In this document: positions 15,323 to 22,238 of the stretch, piece by piece | How positions within the stretch are numbered: the first letter of the stretch is position 1 | Layout: the number at the start of each line of letters is the position of its first letter | DNA from: SAR202 cluster bacterium AC-647-N09_OGT_505m | GTDB lineage: Bacteria > Chloroflexota > Dehalococcoidia > UBA2985 | Assembly (NCBI GenBank): GCA_009391225.1 | Contig: VEXC01000015.1 | Location: 1 to 27,078 of the forward strand | Length of the DNA stretch: 27,078 nt | Direction: 5' to 3' | Program-made: the position numbers and the translations under genes | Notes under the pieces: generated by a model | Seen by the model: the letters and a program-made list of their open reading frames with translations, nothing else | Told to the model about the DNA's origin: nothing | Database searches by the model: none

Positions 15323-16762
15323 ATGGTCAATTCACTTGGGAAAGCCGAAACATTGGTTAAGATGCAGCGTGGATTCTACCCGAGGAATATAGCTGTCATA
15401 GGTGCGGCAAGACATAACCAGCACCGTTGGCTGAAGTCCCATCTTCCTTTCCACCAGAACCACGGCACGGTGTTCCATGTGAATATCGATGAGAACGAAT
15501 GGCCTGGCGCAGATGAGTTGGGTATAAAGAACTTCCACAGCCTTTTGGATATCCAGGATCCCATTGATTACGTTGCTATCTCCGTCCCACGTAAGTTTGT
15601 ACCAACTCTGATCGCAGACTGCATCAAAAAGGAAGTGGCTGTAGTTCACATCTACACAGCTGGCTTTGAAGAATCTGGCGAGGATGAAGGAATAAGACTG
15701 GATCATGAAATCAGCGATATGGCCAGTAAAGCCGGCCTTCTCATTATTGGACCGAACTGCATGGGGCTTTTTAATCCCGCGGTTGGGATAAGACAGGGTG
15801 AGAATGAGTATTACGGCGAAAGCGGAGGCTTCGCCTATATCTCCCAGAGTGGTTCCATGGCCTCTGGTATGGCTGTTGAGTCCAATGCCTATAACCTCAA
15901 GATGAGCAAATGCATCAGCATGGGTAACGGCATGGTCCTAGACGTGCCAGACTACCTCGACTACCTTTTGCAAGATGAAGAGACCAAGGTCATAGGAATG
16001 TACCTCGAGGGCGTACGCAGTCCCAATAAATTTTTCCAAAGCCTTCGGGAGACCGCTAGCAAAAAACCTGTCCTGGTGTGGAAGGTTGGCCTGACTGAGG
16101 ACGCGGCTAGGGCCACCCAGGCCCACTCCGGCTCTTCATTTATGGAAGAGGATCTATGGAACGCCCTTGTAAATCGCTGCGGTGCTATACCCATAGAGGG
16201 CCAGATGGAAATGATAGACACAGCCAAGGCGCTTTCCATTCTGGATTCGGCTTATGGCAATAGGGTGGGGCTCTACGCTTCCACAGGAGGACACTCCACG
16301 GACATGGCTAACGTCTTCGCAAAGAACGGCTTCAAAATCCCTCCCCTGACTGAGCGCTCTTACGAGGAATTGCGCTCTTTCTTCAATATGATCGGCGGGA
16401 ACTACGTCAACCCCATCCAGCAGGCACCTCCAGAGCATTTCGAGAGGATTGTCAACATTCTGAGCAAGGACGATAACGTCGACATTGTGGTAGCTGAGGT
16501 TCCGAGCAACCGATTCGCAAACGACAAAGAGTTCTTCGAAGACAGGATTAGGATATTCAAGGAAGCACAAGCAAACTCTCCGAAACCCATCGTTGCTATG
16601 GCGACCACAGGCTATCCGCGGATGGATCCCAAGGTCGAAGAAGCCATGAACCAAAGGTTCACCAGTGAGGGAATACTTTCATTCACCAGCTTTTTGAGCG
16701 GAGCCAGGGCTTTGAAAAAGGTGGTGGCTTACCACACAGCCAATGGATACTTGGAGGGCTAA
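15323..16762 (+). CDS. CoA-binding, ADP-forming acyl-CoA synthetase alpha-like protein
   Basis: A 479-residue protein of the NDP-forming acyl-CoA synthetase/succinyl-CoA ligase alpha type. The N-terminal CoA-binding Rossmann domain starts at NIAVIGAAR (22-30). The first ligase domain shows IGPNCMG (142-148) and ISQSGSMASG (173-182). His268 in the AHSGS motif corresponds to the phosphorylated histidine of acetyl-CoA synthetase (ADP-forming). A second ligase-like domain fills the C-terminus. The ATP-grasp (beta) half that many relatives carry is absent, and no beta subunit gene lies in the window. The enzyme would need a partner elsewhere or act as a CoA-transferase-like protein. The ATG at 15323 has AAGGAG just upstream. 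The acyl substrate is unknown. Confidence 0.85.
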   Translation: MVNSLGKAETLVKMQRGFYPRNIAVIGAARHNQHRWLKSHLPFHQNHGTVFHVNIDENEWPGADELGIKNFHSLLDIQDPIDYVAISVPRKFVPTLIADCIKKEVAVVHIYTAGFEESGEDEGIRLDHEISDMASKAGLLIIGPNCMGLFNPAVGIRQGENEYYGESGGFAYISQSGSMASGMAVESNAYNLKMSKCISMGNGMVLDVPDYLDYLLQDEETKVIGMYLEGVRSPNKFFQSLRETASKKPVLVWKVGLTEDAARATQAHSGSSFMEEDLWNALVNRCGAIPIEGQMEMIDTAKALSILDSAYGNRVGLYASTGGHSTDMANVFAKNGFKIPPLTERSYEELRSFFNMIGGNYVNPIQQAPPEHFERIVNILSKDDNVDIVVAEVPSNRFANDKEFFEDRIRIFKEAQANSPKPIVAMATTGYPRMDPKVEEAMNQRFTSEGILSFTSFLSGARALKKVVAYHTANGYLEG

Positions 16763-16775
16763 AAGCATAGGCTCA

Positions 16776-16800
16776 GACCCTATGAATCCCAGGCAGGGTC
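16776..16800. terminator. Weak 6-bp hairpin after the CoA-binding gene
   Basis: GACCCT (16776-16781) and AGGGTC (16795-16800) pair around a 13-nt loop, 14 bp after the stop codon. No T-run follows. This is only a possible 3' structure. Confidence 0.25.
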
Positions 16801-16954
16801 ATGAACTCGCACCGCGAAACGAACTGTATGCTTCTTTGTCGTCAGAATCGCCGGTGTGTAGACCTCTATGCTGCTGCTCTCCCACATTATCTCTGATTCA
16901 GCGGCCGCCAAAAAGTATGCTTAGCAGCACCAACCCCGGTAAAGGAGTCACGAA

Positions 16955-17554
16955 GTGCCCACGTGGGAGTACAAGGTAATTCGCCTAAGGTCTCTATCCG
17001 ACCAGGAAGAGGCGCTGAATGCCCTGGGACAGTACAGATGGGAGTTGATTTCAGTTGCCACCGAGGTCGGTGAGCTCAGAGCGTACCTCAAAAGAGAGCG
17101 CGTGGATTCCACAACCACCAGCGAAGGGGCTGCAGGCCTGTCCTCTACCGCTCCCCAAGACCAAGGCATCACAACCACCATAGGAGACCACATCACACTA
17201 CGGGTATCCGGGGCCGATGACCCGGGAGTTGACGGTTGGGTGGACACGGGATTGGACCTGTGGGAAGACTGTGCCGGCATATCCATCTCCACGGATGGAA
17301 CAATACAGGCATCTACAGGCGAGGTCGTAACCACGGAGGGTTCTGCTGAGCACATGGCCTTTAACCCTGCCGTAGGCCTTGAATTGCCAGCAGGATGCTT
17401 GGTCGCCAAGGTAGGAGAGCAGGGCACCGTTGAACCTGTCTACTTCTCAGGCTTCCTAGCCCTGGAACACAAGGGACGGCTCTATCTAGCAGTGAGCGAC
17501 GAGTCCTACCAGAACAACGACGGGGAGTTCACGGTAAGTGTCACGGTGCTCTAA
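16955..17554 (+). CDS. DUF4177-like domain fused to a PA-IL (LecA)-like lectin domain
   Basis: A 199-residue protein with two parts. Residues 1-48 (WEYKVIRLRSL, then LNALGQYRWELISV) match the small DUF4177 fold. Residues about 75-199 resemble the PA-IL galactophilic lectin fold: W-V-D-T-G-L-D-L near 95-102, an ISISTDGTI strand, LVAKVG at 149-154, then LYLAVSDESYQNNDGEFTVSV. In PA-IL the calcium and sugar are held by an Asp and a pair of adjacent Asn in an N-N-x-G turn; here Asp182, Asn187, Asn188 and Gly190 fit that pattern. A Thr/Ser/Gln-rich linker joins the parts. There is no signal peptide. The GTG start has AAAGGAG 7 nt upstream. The function is unknown; carbohydrate binding is inferred. 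Confidence 0.7.
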   Translation: MPTWEYKVIRLRSLSDQEEALNALGQYRWELISVATEVGELRAYLKRERVDSTTTSEGAAGLSSTAPQDQGITTTIGDHITLRVSGADDPGVDGWVDTGLDLWEDCAGISISTDGTIQASTGEVVTTEGSAEHMAFNPAVGLELPAGCLVAKVGEQGTVEPVYFSGFLALEHKGRLYLAVSDESYQNNDGEFTVSVTVL

Positions 17555-17601
17555 TCATCTTAGAAGTGGGATGTGCTTCGAATAGCAAGAATCCGATAGG
17601 C

Positions 17602-17628
17602 GTATCACAATTTCTGGCCCCGTGATAC
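17602..17628. repeat. 7-bp inverted repeat after the lectin-like gene
   Basis: GTATCAC (17602-17608) and GTGATAC (17622-17628) pair across a 13-nt spacer, about 50 bp after the stop. It may be a 3' end structure. The rest of 17555-17805 shows no gene I can support. Confidence 0.35.
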
Positions 17629-17805
17629 AAGAAGGCTCTTCTGGCAGATGAACGGCCCTCAGGATATGGGCAGGAATAGAGGGGAAGAAAACAGGTCGAC
17701 AGTGAAAAAGAGAAGGGAAATCGAGATTAGCTAGGATTCTGCGTGAGTGTGATCCACGCCAGATGAATATTCTGCTCCCAGCACCTTCTCAATAGCATTC
17801 TTAAC

Positions 17806-17834
17806 TTTACGCAGTACATGGGCTATGGTAGAAT
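17806..17834 (+). promoter_or_regulatory. Probable promoter for rsmD-coaD
   Basis: TTTACG (17806-17811, four of six) and TAGAAT (17829-17834, five of six) are separated by 17 bp. The expected start of transcription near 17841 lies 41 nt before the preferred rsmD ATG. Confidence 0.5.
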
Positions 17835-17881
17835 TAGCGGGCCGTTGACCAATGGAAATTGGCATGCTGAAGGTGGAGCCC

Positions 17882-18430
17882 ATGCGAGTAATCGCCGGTG
17901 AATCCAAAGGGCAGCACATCGGAAGTCTTAAGAGATTGGGAGCTCGTCCCACCACTCAAAGAGTTCGGTCTTCTCTGTTCGCAATCCTTGAGGCAGTTGG
18001 TCTTGATGGGAAGCGTGTGGTAGACCTGTACGCTGGAACCGGCACCTTAGGCATCGAGGCCCTCAGCCGTGGGGCAATCTGGGCTGACTTTGTGGAGGCT
18101 AGTCCCAAGCGATGCGCTCTTCTGCGTCAAAGCCTGAATACCTTGGGTTATTCCGCTAGGTCAAAAGTATACTGCATGAAGGTTGAGAGAGCACTCAAGT
18201 CCCTGGACAAATCTTACGATTTCGTTTTAATGGATCCGCCATATACCCTAGGACCAATTCACCACGTTTTGGAGAAGGTGGGGGACTTAGCAAAGAAAGG
18301 TGCTCTGGTGGCAGCGGGTCACTCGAAACACCATCCTCTGGAGGCCAGATACGAAGGAATAGAGCTTGTCAGAGAGCACAAATACGGGGACACAGTGTGT
18401 TCCATATATCGGGAAGGAAGAGATATATAG
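17882..18430 (+). CDS. rsmD: 16S rRNA (guanine-N2-)-methyltransferase RsmD
   Basis: SAM-dependent methyltransferase that modifies G966 (E. coli numbering) of 16S rRNA. From the ATG at 17882 it has 182 residues. The N-terminal MRVIAGESKG and RPTTQRVRSSLFAIL segments are characteristic of RsmD. Motif I is VVDLYAGTGTLGIEALSRGA (46-65), and the catalytic motif IV is MDPPY (117-121). An upstream in-frame ATG at 17852 would add ten residues not found in the family; AAGGTGG just before 17882 supports the shorter form. The stop codon overlaps the coaD start by one base (TAGTG), so the two are translationally coupled. The rsmD-coaD pair is widespread in bacteria. Confidence 0.95.
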   Translation: MRVIAGESKGQHIGSLKRLGARPTTQRVRSSLFAILEAVGLDGKRVVDLYAGTGTLGIEALSRGAIWADFVEASPKRCALLRQSLNTLGYSARSKVYCMKVERALKSLDKSYDFVLMDPPYTLGPIHHVLEKVGDLAKKGALVAAGHSKHHPLEARYEGIELVREHKYGDTVCSIYREGRDI

Positions 18431-18915
18431 TGATTGCCATATACCCTGGAAGCTTCGACCCAATAACGTACGGACATGTAGACATTGCCGCTAGGGCGGC
18501 AAACGTCTTTGACAAGGTATATGTTGCCATGGTTTATACCAAGCCGTCCAAGTCCCTTGTGTTCACCACAGAAGAGCGCGTTCAACTCTGTAAAGGCGCC
18601 CTACAGGAAATTCCAAACGTAGAGGTGATATCATATACTGGCCTTACCGTGGACCTAGCTCACAGATTGGGTGCCAAGGTCATGGTGAGAGGATTACGCA
18701 TGGGCTCTGACTTCGATTACGAGTTCGAGATGGCCCTGAACAACCAGAAACTAGCCCCGGACGTGGACACGGTTTATCTGATGGCCAGTCTGGATCACAT
18801 GTACATCAAATCCAGCCTGATCAAGGAGATAGTGGCCAGCGAAGGCAAAATAAGCCATCTGGTACCAAATAATGTGGCGGTAGTCTTAAGGGAAAAGTAC
18901 CGCTCCCTAGTGTAA
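18430..18915 (+). CDS. coaD: Phosphopantetheine adenylyltransferase
   Basis: Fourth step of coenzyme A synthesis: 4'-phosphopantetheine plus ATP gives dephospho-CoA. From the GTG at 18430 it has 161 residues, the usual length. The nucleotidyltransferase signature is at the N-terminus (YPGSFDPITYGH, T13-Y-G-H16). VRGLRMGSDFDYEFEMA and the C-terminal KSSLIKEIVASEGKISHLVP are conserved CoaD segments. The frame is open to 18397, but homology starts at the GTG, which shares a base with the rsmD stop and has GGAAGGAAGAG upstream inside rsmD. Confidence 0.96.
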   Translation: MIAIYPGSFDPITYGHVDIAARAANVFDKVYVAMVYTKPSKSLVFTTEERVQLCKGALQEIPNVEVISYTGLTVDLAHRLGAKVMVRGLRMGSDFDYEFEMALNNQKLAPDVDTVYLMASLDHMYIKSSLIKEIVASEGKISHLVPNNVAVVLREKYRSLV

Positions 18916-18940
18916 GTGCCGCCCGAATGGGGGGTGTGAC

Positions 18941-19432
18941 ATGGAATTATCCAATCTGATAGAGAAGCTAGAAGAGGTAATTAGCTCTGGTACTGGAGTT
19001 CCAGCAACCGGCAGGGTCCTTATAGAGAGGGAGAGGCTAACGGAACTGGTTAAGGAGATACGCCTTGCTATTCCCGCGGACATCCAGGAGGCCCATGACC
19101 TCCTTCAGATGAGGGAGAATGTGATAAGTCAGGCCCTGCTGGAAACCAGGCGCATTAGAAACGCCGCGGAAGAAGAGGCCAGGGCTCGCATTGCGGAGAG
19201 CGAAATCACAAAAGACGCCCACAAGCAATCAGAGGAAATCGTAGAAGAGGCACAGCGTAAGGCACAGCGTATTCTGGACGAGACTGACACCCAAGCCAAT
19301 GCTCGCAAGGCTGGAGCCGACCAGTACGCTCAAGCTACTCTGCAAAAGCTACAGCTAGAGCTCACCCAAGTAATCAACACCATCAGTAACGGCATAGATC
19401 TCATGGATGCAGAGACAGAGCCGTCTGCCTAA
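18941..19432 (+). CDS. Coiled-coil protein of unknown function
   Basis: A 163-residue, highly charged protein that follows coaD by 25 bp. Residues 45-140 are heptad-rich and dominated by Glu, Ala, Arg and Gln (for example ETRRIRNAAEEEARARIAES), typical of a long coiled coil and reminiscent of ATP synthase subunit b or DivIVA-like proteins. No membrane segment or catalytic motif is seen. A Gly-rich GGGGGGTG precedes the ATG. Automatic pipelines often call such proteins F0 subunit B-like, but there are no other ATP synthase genes here and I would not use that name. The conserved place after rsmD-coaD suggests an envelope or cell-cycle scaffold role, which is only a guess. Confidence 0.75.
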   Translation: MELSNLIEKLEEVISSGTGVPATGRVLIERERLTELVKEIRLAIPADIQEAHDLLQMRENVISQALLETRRIRNAAEEEARARIAESEITKDAHKQSEEIVEEAQRKAQRILDETDTQANARKAGADQYAQATLQKLQLELTQVINTISNGIDLMDAETEPSA

Positions 19433-20095
19433 ACTACCAAATGAGATGGGATGTGTGTGCACTGCATCCACATTGGGCTGCTGTTGTATTGGTGTAATCA
19501 CACTTTAAGGTTCTACAGTGTGGGCTTGGGCTTAGCCCAGCCTCGGGTTCTGCGCACAAATCTAACTGTTGTTGCCTTCTCCTAATCACCGTTCCCCTAC
19601 GGAAAGAACCGACAAAGGGCATCGTCCATCTGCATACCAATTTCTCTATTACTCTACCAGATAATTCCGTTGCCACAGAATTGCAAAGCAAACTGAGATG
19701 CTCCTGGCCTGTTTACTGCATTCAGCTTAATCCCTGATCGATATGTAGTGGTGATAATGTACATTACATGCCCCCATTTCTCTCCGCTTCCCCTAGTCAG
19801 CAGCATACGACAAGAATCCCTCAAAGAGACGAGTGGGAATCAACCACAGTGATGATGTCGCGAGCACTGCGGTGCTTTAGCACCATAATCAATGTAATCT
19901 ATCCAAAGCTCTTGGTATGGTGTGAGCAGGGCCAGCAAGACCATAATCCGTCTGGCATTGTGCTAGCATTGTGAAGAATATGTCGATTATTGGCTCTAAG
20001 TGTACGAGCGTGGGACAACCACGTTCTCTGCCGGCCTTGCCACCTTGGAGTCTCCCGTGAAGAAATTCCTTTGATAATGGGAATCAGGAAAACGT
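19433..20095. other. Gene-poor stretch before mobA
   Basis: About 660 bp without a supportable gene. Frames are short and broken on both strands. Small hairpins are present: TGGGC/GCCCA at 19527-19539 and GGTGCT/AGCACC near 19870-19885. I found no tRNA-like cloverleaf or T-loop sequence by eye. The right end carries the ribosome binding site of mobA. Confidence 0.4.
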
Positions 20096-20110
20096 AGGAG
20101 GTTACGTATT
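20096..20110 (+). promoter_or_regulatory. Strong ribosome binding site pointing at an ATT codon
   Basis: AGGAGG at 20096-20101 lies 6 nt before an ATT (20108-20110) that is in frame with mobA, whereas the conventional GTG at 20117 is 15 nt away. The spacing suggests that translation could start at ATT, as in infC, or at GTG with poor spacing. Confidence 0.35.
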
Positions 20111-20116
20111 TCCCAA

Positions 20117-20722
20117 GTGAGCAACCAGTTCGATACACGGGACATGGACGCCATAGTCCTCGCTGGAGGTGAGAGTAAGCGCATGGGTTTCCCAAAGGCA
20201 TTCTTAACCCTGGGCAACATAACCCCTATTGAAACCATCATTACACGCCTACAGTCGATTTTCCGAACGGTGTTGGTGGCAGCACGAGATTCCAATGGCC
20301 TAACTGACCTTGATGCGGTGATATTGACAGACCAGCGCATGGAACGAGGCCCACTAGTAGGAGTCGCCCAGGGGCTAGCTGTCAGTGATGCCCCCTGGTG
20401 CTTTGTTGTAGGGTGTGACATGCCTTTCTTGCGTAAGGACGTCATACAACGTATGGCCCTAAACCTGGAGGACTGCGATGTATTGGCCCCAAACGTAGAC
20501 AGCCACCTTCAACCCCTCCACGCGTTTTATTCTCCCAGGTGCCTCCCAATCGCTAATAGGCTACTGGACAGCGGCGTAACCTCTCTGCAGGCAATCTTCC
20601 CAAGCTGCAATGTCAAGGCCTTACAGTCCGACCTGCTCCTGGATATCGACCCAGATCTCATCTCTTTCAGAGACCTGGATACTGTAGATGATTATCAGGC
20701 AGCCCTTAAACTGACCCAGTGA
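20117..20722 (+). CDS. mobA: Molybdenum cofactor guanylyltransferase
   Basis: Adds GMP to molybdopterin to form the bis-MGD or MGD cofactor of molybdoenzymes. It has 201 residues. The nucleotidyltransferase signature LAGGESKRMG with Lys27 is at 15-27, ERGPLVGVAQGL is at 76-87, and the Mg-binding Asp101 is in VVGCDMPFL. QPLHAFYS is the substrate-side motif of MobA. The GTG start at 20117 lacks a well-placed ribosome binding site; ATT at 20108 is better placed. The gene stands alone, followed by a hairpin and then a decayed radical SAM gene. The organism therefore probably makes molybdoenzymes, encoded elsewhere. Confidence 0.9.
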   Translation: MSNQFDTRDMDAIVLAGGESKRMGFPKAFLTLGNITPIETIITRLQSIFRTVLVAARDSNGLTDLDAVILTDQRMERGPLVGVAQGLAVSDAPWCFVVGCDMPFLRKDVIQRMALNLEDCDVLAPNVDSHLQPLHAFYSPRCLPIANRLLDSGVTSLQAIFPSCNVKALQSDLLLDIDPDLISFRDLDTVDDYQAALKLTQ

Positions 20723-20744
20723 CTTGAGCCACTCTGGGTATCAC

Positions 20745-20769
20745 CAAGACGATGCCTACCATCGTCTTG
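20745..20769 (+). terminator. 9-bp hairpin after mobA
   Basis: CAAGACGAT (20745-20753) and ATCGTCTTG (20761-20769) pair perfectly with a 7-nt loop, 23 bp after the mobA stop. It is followed by ATTGGTTAC rather than a T-run. The same GTCTTGATTGG ending occurs in the hairpin after the formyltransferase gene. Confidence 0.5.
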
Positions 20770-21030
20770 ATTGGTTACTTCAATAGCATATAGGATCCAG
20801 AAAAGCCCTTCCGCCAGCGGAATGACCAACGGAAGAGGCCCTTTTGACCTAAGCCTATACAATCACATTCCAAGAAATGGATACATATTGCAAATAGCCA
20901 GGCTGCTATTCGGCAACCTGAGCACCAGGATGATGATACCCCACACCAAAAACACGGCCATCATGCCTGGGAATCTGTCACTCTTTAGCTAGAACAAGAA
21001 GCCAATGGTGGTGTGCACAACACGGACAGT
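20770..21030. other. Stretch between the mobA hairpin and the radical SAM remnant
   Basis: No gene that I can support. Short plus-strand frames here (for example 20771-20992) lack a ribosome binding site and recognisable motifs. Part may be the eroded N-terminal coding region of the radical SAM gene that becomes readable from about 21031. Confidence 0.35.
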
Positions 21031-21498
21031 GGCTTCAGCGTCTCCTGAATCCACTGTCATACCAAGCCCAAGGACCAAGACTATCCCATCAACCTGCCAC
21101 ACCAAGATAGGTTGACACTCATTGAGAAGCTGGCAAACTTCGGCACACTGGCATTTTCTGCTCTCACGAGGAAAGCCTCTGTACCAGTCTGACATTCTGC
21201 ATTTGGTCAGCTATGCAGTGAGCAATGGCATCGGGGGGTAGTCCTGTCCACCAGAGGCTGCCTAATCACCACGTAGCTAGCAGAGGAAATCAAGGCGGCT
21301 GGAGTCTCCTACTTTGGAATGAGCCTCTACGGCGTTGAGGAGGTACACGACCAGTTCTGAGGCGTGAACTGGATCTTCCGATTAATCCTATATGGCATCT
21401 ACCACTGACTCGAAGCCTGGTGGAAGACTAACCCTCGCTTCACCATATCGCACCACAATGCCCATCATATTGTGGAAATATTCCGGCTAGTGGGCTAG
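21031..21498 (+). pseudogene. Decayed radical SAM protein (AhbC/AhbD/NirJ type)
   Basis: The plus strand still spells large parts of a heme-pathway-type radical SAM enzyme, but broken. In order: the cluster motif C-x3-C-x2-C is reduced to F-x3-stop-x2-C (TTC 21034, TGA 21046, TGT 21055), followed by HTKPKDQDYP and LTLIEKLANFG. After a +1 shift comes DILHLVSYAVSNGI (21191-21232). Back in the first frame come VVLST-R-G, TAG (21274), LAEEIKAAGVSYFGMSLYGVEEVHD read in parts, TGA (21358), TGA (21406), then RFTISHHNAHHIVEIFRLV and TAG (21496). Intact relatives read STNGTLIT, GVSYVGISLDG and GLRFTI at these places. The C-terminal SPASM-type region is missing. With two cluster cysteines lost the product cannot be active. 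It lies directly upstream of the cytochrome c maturation genes. Confidence 0.85.
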
Positions 21499-21636
21499 TG
21501 AAGGTAGTTAGCCCAGTGGATACGCCGGCTTGCCTTTTGACATCCTGGGTTGACAGACAAGTCCCTATCTGTTTATCTGATTGGCGATGCGGTGGGAGGA
21601 TACAGGAATGATGACTCTCCAAAGGACGGGTGTAAG

Positions 21637-22236
21637 GTGTCAATAGGGAAAATCAGATCTGGCAAAACTGTGTTCCTGGCTCTCGTCATTACGACAGCCC
21701 TAACCCTCATATTAGCTGGATGCGCTCGTAGCTCAGGGCTAGTAGCCTCTGAAGAACTGGAGACAGTGGCTCAGGGGATAGATAAGAGCCTCATGTGCCC
21801 CGTTTGCCCCAGCGAGACCCTAGACCAGTCCCAGGTGGAGATAGCCCACCAGATGCGAGTCATGGTCCGCGACCAGCTGGCCCAAGGGTATAGCCGCGAT
21901 GAAATCCTTCAGTTCTTCGTGAACAGGTACGGTCTATGGATACTGGCCGAGCCTCCCAGAAGTGGCTTCAACCTACTAGTATGGGTTGTTCCCCCTGTAG
22001 CATTGGTTATCGGGGGTGGTATTCTAGCAATGACTGTGCGAGCCATGCGGCTAGGGCAGTCCAGGAACGCCCAAGAAACACTATCGGCGACGGCAGAACT
22101 AGAGCCATACCTCAGCGCGGTGGACCAGGAAATTCAGCGGTTAACCCAATGGCGTGGAGGTGATGACGCGAAGGGGCCTACAACCACTATTCCAGAAGGC
22201 ACTCACATTGAGGCCTTTGAGAGAAGGGCGGAATAG
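21637..22236 (+). CDS. ccmH: Cytochrome c maturation protein CcmH
   Basis: Thiol-disulfide component of the system I heme-ligation machinery, which keeps apocytochrome CXXCH cysteines reduced. The frame opens at TTG 21550 (228 residues). I prefer GTG 21637 (199 residues), because it gives a proper export signal: charged KIRSGK, a hydrophobic stretch, and a lipobox LAGC. AAAGGA lies about 10 nt upstream. The family signature follows: LMCPVCPSETLDQS with the redox Cys pair (83 and 86 in the long numbering), then R-D-Q-L-A-Q-G-Y-S-R-D-E-I-L and F-V-N-R-Y-G. One membrane segment lies at 141-164. A short soluble tail of about 60 residues follows. ccmF starts 2 nt after the stop. Confidence 0.9.
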   Translation: MSIGKIRSGKTVFLALVITTALTLILAGCARSSGLVASEELETVAQGIDKSLMCPVCPSETLDQSQVEIAHQMRVMVRDQLAQGYSRDEILQFFVNRYGLWILAEPPRSGFNLLVWVVPPVALVIGGGILAMTVRAMRLGQSRNAQETLSATAELEPYLSAVDQEIQRLTQWRGGDDAKGPTTTIPEGTHIEAFERRAE

Positions 22237-22238
22237 CC

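Noticed and set aside
18941..19432. ATP synthase F0 subunit b
   Set aside because: No membrane segment and no other ATP synthase genes nearby; only a generic coiled coil is visible.
19434..19691. Minus-strand 85-codon frame after the coiled-coil gene
   Set aside because: No start context, Cys- and Arg-rich random-looking composition, no family motif.
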